NCBI GenBank assembly: GCA_030280995.1
Contig: JASXTE010000005.1
Span: forward strand, 20,076,501-20,140,500
DNA: 64,000 bases
Source: Hemileia vastatrix
Taxonomy: Eukaryota; Basidiomycota; Pucciniomycetes; Pucciniales; Zaghouaniaceae
Direction of reading: 5' to 3'
Every line of letters starts with the position of its first letter. The stretch's first letter is position 1. The position numbers and the translations under genes are program-made. Of the stretch, positions 22,237 through 32,560 are shown piece after piece. A model generated the notes under the pieces. That model had not been told where the DNA came from, did no database searches, and saw only the letters and a list, made by a program, of their open reading frames with translations.

Positions 22237-23904
22237 ATAAATCCTACTGCGACTACATCTAAGGGATGTCAGGAGAAGGTAAAATCGCCTAATTCCACGG
22301 CATCGTTACCACATTTGGTAACTACAATAATTAGATGTAAAGATGAAAGTTTGCTTTTTGTGGGTATTAATACCAAGAAGTTCTTACAAAGGTTTTAACA
22401 AGCAGCTGAAGTGCATGGAGCGACCAAGTATGATATGGTGCGTCAAGTTCTTTTCTTTGTCTCTAATGAGTGCAAAGATGATTTAAAGGATTTTAAGGGG
22501 CATGAAGAGCGTAATTGGTCAGCGCTAAAAGAATAGATGCTCAAGAGATGGCCAAAGGTTACTGAGGAAACTAAGTATACAATAAAGGATCTGGATGTCT
22601 TGGTAAAGAAGGTCAAAGCTAAACGGGGTTTTCAAGACCCTAGGGAATTTAAAAGTTTTAGAGAAGACTTTGATTGAATAGTGGAATATTTAGTAAGTAA
22701 CAAAGATTTTTGTGATTCTAATGTGTCTTTACCTTGTTTTTGTGAAGCATTAGCACCAGAAGTTGAAGACTTTGGGAAGAGGTGCTTGGATAACGAAGGA
22801 AAGATAGTCAAGAAGAGGGATGGTAATTATAAGTACCCTGGATTAGAAGAAGTAGAAATGGCAGTGGAAGCAGAAATGAAGTTGCGTCAAGTTGAGCATT
22901 GCGCAGATAGAGTTGCTTTGGATAATGAGGAGATGGACAAAGATGCATCTGGCATGCAATTGCCTCCTCAGATGTTGTCTCCTAAAGTTAAAGTTTTCAC
23001 TAAGGAGCCCGATTCAGTTATGGTGAGGATTGACAAGTTGGAGAAGAAAATAATTGAAGCGGTGAAGGCAAAAGAATTTTTTAGGACAAAGAGTTCTCCT
23101 CAACTGTTGCGTTTTTCTATTATGGTATGTTACTATTGTAATTAGGAGGGACATACTAGGATGAGATGTAATGCACTTCACAAGGATAAAGAGGAGAGGG
23201 TAGTTTACAAGGATGGAAATATGCTTATGTTGGAAGATGGAACTAAGATTTTCAAAGACAAGGATCGAGGGATGCGAGCAATGGTCATCGATCATATTAA
23301 TAAAAAGTCTATGGAGGGAAAGATGAGCAAGGGCAAGGAACCTGAAGCTAAAGAGAAAGGAAAGGATGCGAAGTTAGTCAATGTTGCAGTTACTTGCGCA
23401 GTGTTGGATTTTAAAGTAAAAGAAGGAGCAGTTTCAGTGCCACTTACTGCAGCGCATTTGGAGATGTTTGCAGCTAAGCACAAGAAAATGGCCCCACCTA
23501 CAAAAGGTAGGCCAAGAAGAGCTGGTGCTAGGTACACAAATCCAGAGGATATGGAGGAATTAGGGTATACTACTACAGAGAATACACCTGCACCTATGGA
23601 GGATGTTGAAATGGATGGTATGGAACCAGTTGGTTATGGTGTGGATCATCAGGTAGAAGATCAAATAATGATGATGGAGGAGTCAGAGGTAGTGCAGCAA
23701 AGAGCGGTATCTGCTGAAGGAATGCCAGGAACAAGGCACAATACTCCAAAGAATCCACCTGGAAAAGCAAAGGCTGGTGTGAAGGCAAATCAACCTAATT
23801 GGAGGATTCAGCACCCATTTCACTCTAATTTTCCTAAGGCAGCTGAGGATTTAGTTGCGCAATGTTTGAAGACTACAGTTTCTGTTCCATATTGGGGGTG
23901 CTGA
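22237..23904 (+). pseudogene. Gypsy2 gag (nucleocapsid), four internal stops
   Basis: One frame runs from about 22237, where ATA stands at a position that could once have been ATG, to 23904. It encodes a helical gag domain (KYDMVRQVLFF, LKDFKGHEERNWSALKE, RWPKVTEETKYTI, DPREFKSFREDFD) and a Cys/His knuckle CYYCN-x-EGHTRMRC near 23125-23170. An acidic/basic linker with PTKGRPRRAGARY follows. In-frame stops are TAA 22396, TAG 22534, TGA 22675 and TAG 23143; the last falls inside the knuckle. Each is one C-to-T change from Gln or Arg. A frameshift at a G-run near 23893 moves translation into the protease frame. Gag would form the virus-like particle. Confidence 0.85.
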
Positions 23905-25107
23905 CAGCAGTAGCACTGGATGTAGCGAATGGAATTGTGGATAAGTGCAAGAAGAAAAGGGTTGCTAATTGCGCTGAGTTTGATGTTAGAGAGCAGTCAT
24001 TTCAGTCAGTTGTTGAATAACCTAGGGCACCACATTATGCAGGACCCTTAGGGTATTTAACAATTACTGTAAATTGTAAGCAAATCAGAGCGTTAGTGGA
24101 TACAGTTTCACAAATCAATGTGGTGTCAGTAGATGATGCTGTGGAGTTAGGTCTTCCTGTAAAAGATGGTGAGAGTAATGTCGCAGGAATCGGTGGAGGT
24201 AGGTTGCCTGTTATAGGTGTGGCAGAGTATTTACGCACTAGAGTTGCCGGAGCGAGGAGGGATATACATTTTTATGTTCCAATGGGTGTAGTTAAACCAG
24301 TTTTAGGCACACCATTTTTAATGGATTATTCTGAAACTATCGATTATTGTTTGAATAAGACTATTGGAATAGGGATTATGGGTGATGATGGTATTCCAGT
24401 AACAGTAGTCTTAGTAACCCCTAAGGATGGTGGCTGGGAAACTAAGTAATCTGCAGCTGCACGATTAGAGAAAGAAAGAGAGTTTGATGAAGAAGTCTCA
24501 GATGATGAGATAGGGCGACCGCCAGGAAGGCGCCAAAATTTTCATTAGGGACTGGCATTTTAGGTGTTACTATCTCTCAGGATGAGAGGGACCCGGATAG
24601 TGACCAGTCAGTCCAACAAGAAGGGATACATAAAGCGGTACTTCATAGGTGTCTTGGGAATACTACAGTAGAATGTATTATACCTAAGCTTTTTGATTTC
24701 TTTGATTATGGATTTTGTTATACTTCTATTAAAAAGAAAAGACAAAAACAGGATTTAGGTGTAGCCCGTAGTTATATTAGAAAGGGTAAGATTTTAAGTA
24801 ATGAGGGGAGAAGCAAGAGCTTTTTAGCATCTAAATATAAACCAGTAAATGTACCGATGCCAGATTTGAATCCTCCTTTTCAGAGGCGGGCACTGTCTAG
24901 GAATCCTTATGATACTCCGTTAACAAAGTTTCCACCTGAATTTGCGCCTACTAGTAAAATCAAAATGGAGAGGCTCAGATGGTTCATTTTGGACCAGAAG
25001 ATTGGTTGTTGCAGGAAGAAAAGAATTTTTTGTTACATGTTATGGTTCTCAGAGAAAAGGCTATTTTGTTTTCTGAAGAGGAAAGGGGTTTGTTGAAACA
25101 CTCTTAT
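23896..25107 (+). pseudogene. Gypsy2 protease and pol linker, degenerate
   Basis: After the frameshift near 23893 the frame resumes with VLTAVA, a TAA at 24018, then the retropepsin core IRALVDTVSQINVVS. The active-site triplet DTG is DTV, so the protease would be inactive. It continues with AGIGGG, VGVAEYL-like and VKPVLGTPFLMDY segments to TAA 24447 and TAG 24546. Beyond this the linker to RT can be followed in shifting frames (NVPMPDLNPPF, WLLQEEKNFLLHVM, ERGLLKHSY) up to 25107. There the solo LTR breaks the codons HSY / GKPYIVPV. RT resumes after the insertion. Confidence 0.8.
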
Positions 25108-26284
25108 TGTCAGTATAGTCTAGTATATAAGTATGATATAATAGTGTTTATTTATGGTCCTACTACTTATCAATAATTTATTTAGTGATTAAACCTCAGG
25201 GGAAGACTAATAAAATAGTTATACTCAAATAAAACTCACAATACTTGGATTTAAATGCATGCTAGTGGTGGAAAATAGATGAATAAAATATAGTTATAGC
25301 CTATATAAAGATGATATCAATTTATAATGGCTTTATTATATATTTCTAAATTTTAATAATTGTATAGTAGTTTTTGTTGGAGTTGTAGTAATTGAATGAT
25401 GATAAATAACCGTCAAAATACCTTCTTACTTATACCCAAATCCACTGGAGTGCACAGACCTTCAATCCAGATGATGTCACTGCTATCCCCAGCAATTACA
25501 GCACTGTGAGGGCCCATCACCTCCCCATGGCGTCCACTTCAAGCAGTTTCAACACCCAGACCTCCAGTAAGGACCCTCCATCACTATTAATAATAACACA
25601 GATCCATACCATAAATAGAAAGTCCAGATAAAAGTGGATACCATAAAGAAACAGGTAAAATAAACAATCAAAAAGAGATTTAATGAAACCAAAAGCATAT
25701 AAAGGAAAAAAATAAAATGTCCAAGCCCCCAATAACATCCCCAAGAATCCTCATTAACCCGGAAATGTCCTTCCAACCCATAAATCCGTGAATAACCATC
25801 CAAGGAAGTAATTTTAGTTGTCCAAACTGGGTGTATGTGCCTGATATAGGTGTCTATGCTTCTATAGGCATTGTTAGTCCACTGATTTCGTCCATATGAC
25901 CTAAAATAAGCAGAAAAACAAAGATTATATGCTATTAAGGGGCTAAAACCCACTTATATACCTAAATATACATAATATACTGCATATTTCACTGAATATG
26001 AGATTTATGTATACATATAAGCTTATGTATGTCAATAATTACTTCATTTCACTTAAGATAAGTATATTATGACTCCATTAACACCTTAATAAGTATTATT
26101 AGGCCATGGATAAGCTATTTAGACTACTATAAGTTATATAATAGAATAATAATTATATATATATATAATAAAATAATATATATTATTATTTTAACCTTAT
26201 TTTTAAGATATAAGCTTAATTTACTTAAGGTTATCTTATTTTAAGCATAATAAATACTCAGTCCTAAGGATATTTAGGCTGACA
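25108..26284 (-). mobile_element. Solo LTR, family S1 (1177 bp), TSD CTTAT, nested in Gypsy2 pol
   Basis: Begins TGTCAG and ends CTGACA, flanked by CTTAT at 25103-25107 and 26285-26289, with no internal region. A second copy lies at 47836-49011. On the minus strand its first 30 bases resemble the start of the family at 50606 (TGTCAGCCT..ATATCC..AGGACTGAGTA), which suggests minus orientation. Removing it with one CTTAT rejoins the Gypsy2 codons for HSYGKPYIVPV. The ORFs inside it are not genes. Confidence 0.93.
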
Positions 26285-27211
26285 CTTATGGTAAACCTTA
26301 TATTGTTCCAGTTATACCTCATGCGCCGTGGCAAAAGAAGGATTTTCCAATAGCAGCAGCTATAAGAGAAGAGTATACAGAATTAATTAGGGGAAGGTTA
26401 AGGTCTGGCTTGTATGAAAAGTCTATGTCTAGTTTTTCAAGTCCAGTGTTTTGTGTTGTTAAACATAATGGTAAATTAAGGGTTGTTCATGATCTTAGGC
26501 AGATGAACAAGGTTATGGTAAAGGACGCAGGAATGCCACCAACGCCAGAGGAGTTTGTGGATTCTTTTGTGGAACGTGCATGTTATGGATTAGGTGATAT
26601 TATGGGAGGATATAATGAGGGCAAATTGGACAAATCATCCAGACCCATGACAATGTTTGAAACCCCACTGGGGCACTTCAGGTTGACAAGGTTACCGCAA
26701 GGCGCAAAAAATTCTGTGGCAGTATATCAAGCACAGATTATGTGGATATTGCAGGATGAAAATCCAGAACATGTGAAAATTTTCATTGATGATGGCGGTA
26801 TAAAAGGACCAGCCAGAGATTATGATGGGGAGGTGTTAGAGGAGAATCTGTAAACTAGAAGGTTTGTTTGGGAATATACAATTACCCTGGAAAGAGTGCT
26901 ATTCAAGATAGAGGAGGCAGGATTAAAGATCTCTGGATCCAAGTTTTCTTGTTGTGTTCCAGAGCTAGATATAGTGGGACATGTGGTATGCAACGAAGGG
27001 AGGATCATTGCGTAAAAGCAGAAAAATAAGGTGCTTACATGGCCAAGCCCAAGAAATACTACTGGGACATGTGGTATGCAAGGAAGAGAGGATCATTTCC
27101 GAAAAACAGAAGAATTAGGTGCTTACATGGCCAAGGCCAAGAAATACAACGGAAGTTAGAGGATTTTTAGGCATTTGTACATATGTAAGAATGTTTATTT
27201 GAGATTTTGCT
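26285..27211 (+). pseudogene. Gypsy2 reverse transcriptase, degenerate
   Basis: The frame after the solo LTR encodes GKPYIVPVIPHAPW, then the RT core with VVKHNGKLRVVHDLRQMNKV, ARACYGLGDIMGGY-like fingers, FRLTRLPQGAKNS and the catalytic IFIDDGG (near 26785-26805; the usual YxDD). Translation stops at TAA near 26851 but the frame continues with sense (ERVLFKIEEAGLKISGSKF) to a TAA at about 27013. An 88-bp tandem duplication, 26976-27063 and 27064-27151, then breaks the frame again before the connection domain. RT would copy the element RNA into DNA. Confidence 0.85.
26976..27151 (+). repeat. 88-bp tandem duplication inside Gypsy2 RT
   Basis: Two adjacent copies start GGGACATGTGGTATGCAA and end in GCCAAGAAATAC.AC. 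They differ at several positions. The length is not a multiple of three, so the duplication shifts the reading frame. Confidence 0.85.
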
Positions 27212-28121
27212 TTGTTGTCTTCATCTTTAAGGTGCTTAATGAGAAAAGATGTTGTATGGGATTGGACGGAGGAATGCAATGAGTCATTTGAGCTGTTGAA
27301 AAGGATTGTAGGAAAAGATATTCTTTTGAAGAAATTGGATTATGGACCAGGTGCTGGGAAAATTACTCTGGCGGTGGATTCCAGTGTGTCTGCAGTGGGT
27401 GCAGTTTTGATGCAGGAGGATGAGGAAGGTAATGATAAACCTGTCCTTTATGAATCTAAGAATTTTACTAGAGTAGAGTATAGGTACTCTCAGTCTAAGC
27501 TGGAGTTATGCAGAGTAGAAATATTCTTAAGAAGCTACAATGGATGCTTTGGGGGCAAAATATTGAGTTGCAGGTTGATGCGCTATTGTTGGTGCAAATG
27601 ATTATTAGCCTGAGTTTACAAGATGCGCCCATGACGATGTGGGTGGCGCAGATTAATTTGTTTTCTTTTGATTTAGTCCAAAAGCCGGGAAAGTCGTTCA
27701 CTATTCCAGATTCATTATCTAGAAAACCATTGTGTGAAGAAGACTCAGAAGCCAAATAATTTGAAGAAGATAAGAGATGGGTAAACGGGATAGATTATTG
27801 TTATGAAAGATTTGGCAAGGGCATCCGCAATGACAATAAACTAGCAGGCAAGGTCTTCCGTGATGATGATAAACTAGTAGCGTGGAATGTCTGTAAAGAC
27901 ATAAAACTAGATGTTGATGATGCAAAGGATGTTTGTAGCAAAGTTAGTCTGCAACTGGATTTAGGGAATGATGAAGCTAATGTAGCGACAAGGAGTGCTC
28001 TAGACAAGGCAGTGGAAGAGTCAGATGACGAAAATGATTCAAGGGGAAGTCAAGATAGTAGTACTCATCCCAAAGAGGGCGAGTATTCTGAAGACAACGC
28101 ATCTACTGATGAGGGAGTTGG
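27212..28121 (+). pseudogene. Gypsy2 RNase H and acidic linker, frameshifted
   Basis: The first frame (27212-27601) encodes the RT connection with VVWDWTEECNESFELLK and the RNase H start LAVDSSVSAVGAVLMQ, which keeps the first Asp, then NFTRVEYRYSQSKLELC. A frameshift near 27510 moves to a second frame (27508-27759) with WGQNIELQVDALLLVQ and PDSLSRKP. A TAA at 27757 (CAA would restore it) is followed by about 115 codons of Asp/Glu-rich linker in the same frame, to about 28121. The linker has no known domain. RNase H would remove RNA from the RNA:DNA hybrid. Confidence 0.8.
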
Positions 28122-29516
28122 TTGTTAAGGTTATATCTGGAAGTTAGTAGTCAACCATATTTTTGCAATAAAAATGTTTGGCGCAATATTGAGAAGCGGG
28201 CTAAAGGCTATTTTATTAAAGATGATAAGTTATGGAAGGATCAAGCTTTGTTTCCTCGGTTAGTTGTTCAAACTAGAAGAAGGAAGGAGAAGATACTCAG
28301 GAAGTTACATGAGAATTTAGGACAAAGAGGTCAAGAAGAGACATATCACAAAGTTAGGGAGAGATTCTGGTGGCCCAATATGAAGAATGAAGTAAGAGAT
28401 TTGGTTAAATCTTGTCCTGAATGTCAGTGTAGGAGTTACAGAAAGCCAAAAGAGAAAGGTTAAACGACAGGCAAAGATAATGTTTTTGGTAGGGTCAGTT
28501 TAGATGCAGTTCATATAAAAGAAGGACACTTTAAATACTTGGTAGTAGCCAGGGATGATCTATCAGGATGGGTCGAAGAAGCGCCATTGGTAAATCTTAA
28601 GGCGAGTAATATACCTGAATTCATGAAGAAAGAATGGGTTTATAGGTATGGGGTAATGAAGATGGTGAGTGTACATGGTGGCGCTGAATTTGTTGGAGAA
28701 CTCCAAGAAGTAGTCAAAGGTATTGGTGCAAGGTTAAGAGTTGCAACACAATATTATCCTGAAGCAGAGGGGATGGTAGAAAGAGGGCATCAAGTTATAA
28801 AGGATGCGCTAGGCAAATTATGTGAAAATAATGGGGAAAAGTGGAAGAAATACTTGCCATTATTTTTGTTTGCGGACAGGATTTCAGTAAAAAGGACAAC
28901 AGGGTTTTCACTGTATGAACTTATGTTTGGTCAAAGGGCCGTATTACCTATAGATCTAGAGGCTGGATCTTTTCTAAGATGTGACTATGATTAAGTGCGT
29001 TCAACTGAAGATTTGATTCTAGAGAGGGTAGCGCAGCTTAAAAGGAAAGACAAGTTTGTGGAGAAGGCATATGATAGAATGATGCAGAACTGGGACAAGT
29101 CAGTTAAATATTGGGATGAGCATTTAGCGCATAGGTTAAGGAAGCCATTGAACCCAGGAGATTTGGTTTTGGTTTATAATAGAAGTTTAGAAAGCCAATG
29201 GGTAAAGATGTTTGCTGACAGATGGAACGGTCCTTATAAGATAAGAAAGCAGATAACTGGGGGGTATTACTTACTGGAGGAACTGGATGGTACTGAATGG
29301 AAGCAACATGTGGCTGAAGATCAGATCAAAAGATTCTACCCAAGGGGTGTTCCAGTGATAAAAGATGACCTCAAGAATGACCTCCGGGAAGAGTCTAAAC
29401 TATCAATGTTCTTTTATGGTTTTTTTTATGATATTTTATGTTACCTCCGGGAAGAGGTTAAACTAACAAGTTATGTTAAGCTTTGTTTTTCTAAGAGGAC
29501 TTACAGGAGGCTTTGA
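28122..29516 (+). pseudogene. Gypsy2 integrase, two stops in one frame
   Basis: One frame carries the integrase zinc-binding domain (LHENLGQRGQEETYHKV ... CPECQC; the second expected His is Gln), a TAA at 28461, and then the core. The core has SLDAVHIKEGH with the first Asp. SVHGGAEFVG is where Asp is expected in place of His. Glu is kept in GMVERGHQ. A TAA at 28992 (Gln-like position) precedes the C-terminal region with LNPGDLVLVYNRSLESQW and DRWNGPYKI, typical of basidiomycete Gypsy integrases. Two catalytic or binding residues are lost, so the protein would be dead even without the stops. Confidence 0.88.
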
Positions 29517-30071
29517 CACAGTTGTGATGAATAGAGGGCGCTAACTGGAAGTTAGGTGGACTATGGCTAAACAGGCAACTGGCATAAGCGCTCAGATGAG
29601 GGCGTAGAGGAAAATGAAAATCTTATATTTTCATTGTTAGAGGGAACATGACAAGAAAGGCAATTGGATTAAAGGAGATGCATATCATGTAAGCATAAAA
29701 GATGCTGGGAATTTAGCTAATGAGTTAACTAACCAGGATTGGAATAACAATTTATAGATGGGGTGCTCTACAGCTTGATTCTTATTTACATCGTGTATTT
29801 TTGTATTGCAGTAAAGGTGGTAAAGTTTTATGATTTAAAGTTTATTTATGAATTTTTTATAGGGTATACAGTCTTTTAAAGAAAGTAGAGGGAGCAAAGT
29901 TAGACGCTATAAACTTAGAAAACAAGTAGTATGGAAGACAGGTGTAGAAGAATAGAACTGTGTCTAAAATGATTATTTAAAGGCATAGCAAAAAAAAAAA
30001 AAAAAAAAAAAGATGAAGACTATGTACAGGGATAATGGACAGAGAAGGCTCATATGGAGAGCGCTAGTGGA
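29517..30071 (+). other. Gypsy2 3' non-coding region with a long A-run
   Basis: No coding frame follows integrase. A run of about 22 A residues lies at roughly 29990-30011, just before the end of the antisense gene. Two short repeats of ACCTCCGGGAAGAG lie at about 29380 and 29440. Confidence 0.5.
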
Positions 30072-30877
30072 CTATTCAGTATCGTGGTTAAAGCTATTAG
30101 GATATCCTTTCCAGTATTCAGGCATGACAAAATGACAAGGATCTGCGGGGAATCCAAGAATAGTTGATGAGCTGATTTCCATCATTAGTTGACCTATCAT
30201 TTCTATATGGGTGTAGAAAGCTTCAAGTTCAGCATCAGAAAAAGCTGGTACATTATAATAGGATAGAGACATAGCGTCATATATAAGGCAAAGCCTGGAA
30301 AACATTTGAATGGAATGAACAAAAGGTAAAGGAATAGGAACCCATTCCAGGGAGATGGATTCATTGAAGCCTGAAAAAGAGTCAGCGGGTAAGGGAAGCA
30401 TAAGTATAATGAAGGGTACTTACTTGCTAATCAATTTTGTGGGTGCGCTGATGGTGAAGAAATGGTAACCGCATCAGGAGCAGCTGTAGTGGAGCCTGAG
30501 CACATAGAAGCATTAGAGCTCCGAGTGGAAGAAGGCGCAGTGCCAGGCTGGATAGATATTTTGTGCATGGGAAAAGTAGGAAGCGATGGCAATTCATAAG
30601 GAACATTATGATTGGTAGAAGAGTTGGGGCTAGCAGGACTAGTGGTTGTAATTATGGGGGTGCTACTGGTAGAGCTAGGTGGAAAGCAAATATAGCCAGT
30701 AGGCTGAGGAGTACTTTGGTTCAGAGAGATATTGCAAGTTTTTTGATATCTAAAGCAGTTGTCACAGGCAGGTCTAAAGGAGGCATACCCCCAAGGTCTG
30801 GAAAATGTACAATGAAATTTGCGGCATTTAAAAAATGAGCACGCTTGATCTCTGGGAACTGTGCAATATTGAGTCAT
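30072..30877 (-). pseudogene. Antisense cargo gene 1 of Gypsy2: cysteine-rich, two exons
   Basis: ATG at 30877-30875 opens a protein whose first 50 residues hold seven Cys in the order C-x7-C-x4-C-x4-C-x14-C-x2-C-x6-C. The last three have the spacing of half a fungal Zn2Cys6 cluster. A long Ser/Thr/Pro-rich region follows. A 53-bp intron is clear (donor GTAAGT at 30423, acceptor TTTTTCAG ending 30371). Across it the codons join in frame to a helical C-terminus with FSDAELEAFYTH and PADPCHFVMPEYW, ending at a stop at 30072. One TGA (30433-30431) precedes the donor; CGA would keep it open. A TATAAATA box lies 39 bases upstream. I infer a zinc-binding, possibly DNA-binding protein. It is transcribed against gag-pol. 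Confidence 0.6.
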
Positions 30878-31396
30878 GATGTTTGGATGAAGGTAATACA
30901 GGTTATTAGATGGGCTATTTATAGGTTAATAATGGTATTATGGAAGAGACATCAGTTGCGCAATAGCTGACATGAGTGCTGAATGGTTTCTAAGAAGGAT
31001 ATGAAGAATTTACATCAAAAAAAAAATGAGGGACCTAAGGAAAGGCGAATCCGTCGTGGTCAAGGGAAAGTCATATGTTACAAAGATATGAAGATTTCAA
31101 GAGAACGCATGCATATATGACGCAGGGGATGTATTTGCCGCTATAAGGAGTAGCACCAATCTCAAATTTATTTTGTGTTTATTTTTTCATCTTTCATAGG
31201 CACTTAGTAGTAAGGTGCGCTGTTTGGAAAAATGATGATATATATTTTTTTTTGGGGCAACTCATCTCACAGATGTTGGATTCTCACAAGGAACTTGGTG
31301 TCAAGCAGAATTAATAAGAAAAAAATTATTATTGTTGCATTTTTTTTACAAGGCTATGTACAATTTATAAGGAATATATATAAAGAAGATTTTTTT
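30878..31396. other. Spacer between the two antisense genes
   Basis: Carries the likely promoter of antisense gene 1 and the 3' flank of gene 2. No other coding signal is seen on either strand. Confidence 0.4.
30916..30923 (-). promoter_or_regulatory. TATA box of antisense gene 1
   Basis: TATAAATA on the minus strand, 39 bases upstream of the ATG at 30877, followed by a pyrimidine-rich leader. Confidence 0.5.
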
Positions 31397-32423
31397 TAGT
31401 ATTCTGCCTCATCATAGATTGGGATGCAGAAGGCACAGTTGTTAGCAGCCTCTTGCATGTTTTGTTGCAAGGTGGTTATTAGCTGTTTGCGTTTATTATA
31501 CTCGGTGCAAGTATAAATTGAGAAATTCCTTGAAGGCAGCTATCATGTCATTCATACAACACATGGTTGCATTGTATGGTGTGCAGGCAATGTGCTCTGC
31601 AAAATCATAGTTTTGAGACATGGTGGGCTCTTCCTCATTGAAGCTAGGAGGGACGTTGGCTGGCTAATTATCCGGGATGATGGCATTGTAAACTGGCTAA
31701 AGGGAAGTCCAGTCAGGAGTTGGCGTATGAGGAGTACACTCCGGAATAGGTTTGGTATCCCAGACAGGATCTTCTTCCAAGACTGGAAGGAATAAAGGAA
31801 CATTTGGAGGCAGAGGCATTTCAGTGTAAGGAGTGCCTGGAACATTCTAAAAGAGGAAAGAGAGAATGTTAGTGTTAAAAAAGGGAGCAGAAGGCAAAAG
31901 ACGCCTTACTTTACTCTCCACTGAAAAGGGAGAGTTAGGAATAGAGGCAACACTACTGGGTGTAGGTGCGTGGTAACCAACCTTGACTTGTTTATTGCCA
32001 GGTGGGGTCAAAGGAGTAGGCACAGGGCGCTTGATGGTCATCTGACTCATCATATCTGAAGTAGAAGCGTTGGGGTCCAGGCACGCAACAGTGGGCAGCC
32101 TAGTGTAACTACACTTCTTTTTGCATTTTTTACAGTAATTGCATGACTAGGAAAGAAAGAAATAGAAGTTAGTAATAGGAAGAAAGGAAGGAAGAGAAGT
32201 GAAGAAAAATTACACTAAAGAAAGTATTGCCACAGCGGGCTTTTGAGAAGTGGCAGGGAGTTATGCCATTCTCGATGCAGCAGTTGCATCTTGTCTTACC
32301 CATCAGTGTAGTTACTGGTGTCGTAGGTGGAGCAGCAGTGGGCTGGGTGCGCACAAACTGTTGGATTGCGTCCACAACATTGGCAGTATTTTTGATGTTA
32401 ATGGAAGTGCTTCTAGTATTCAT
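31397..32423 (-). pseudogene. Antisense cargo gene 2 of Gypsy2: cysteine-rich, three exons
   Basis: ATG at 32423 begins exon 1 (to 32214), with CNCC-x7-C-x6-C. A 67-bp intron (32213-32147) leads to exon 2 (32146-31910), which opens with SCNYCKKCKKKC, giving C-x2-C-x6-C spacing as in cargo gene 1, then a Pro/Thr-rich stretch. A 63-bp intron (31909-31847) leads to exon 3, with VPGTPYTEMPLPP, PTPDWTSL, DFAEHIACTPYNATMCC and, after a 1-nt shift near 31512, QQNMQEAANNCAFCIPIYDEAEY to a stop at 31397. Two TAG codons (31699-31697 and 31666-31664) stand where CAG would restore Gln. All introns have GT-AG ends and keep frame. The two genes look like diverged paralogues. Function is unknown; zinc binding is inferred. 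Confidence 0.58.
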
Positions 32424-32519
32424 TGAAGGATATAAATTTAAGAAGGTAAAGATGATGATTTGTAGTGAGTAAGTGAAGAAGTTGGAAGATAGAGGAAGAA
32501 AATGCTGTGAGACTCAGGG

Positions 32520-32527
32520 TATTTAAA
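32520..32527 (-). promoter_or_regulatory. Candidate TATA-like box of antisense gene 2
   Basis: TTTAAATA on the minus strand about 100 bases upstream of the ATG at 32423, followed by a long CT-rich leader. It lies just inside the 3' LTR boundary. Confidence 0.4.
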
Positions 32528-32560
32528 GGCTCCTGGGGACAGTCCCGAGTAGAGGGAGGA

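Noticed and set aside
25517..25953. Overlapping minus-strand ORFs with hydrophobic products, also at 48246-48473
   Set aside because: Both lie inside the S1 solo LTRs and are not conserved as frames between the two copies.
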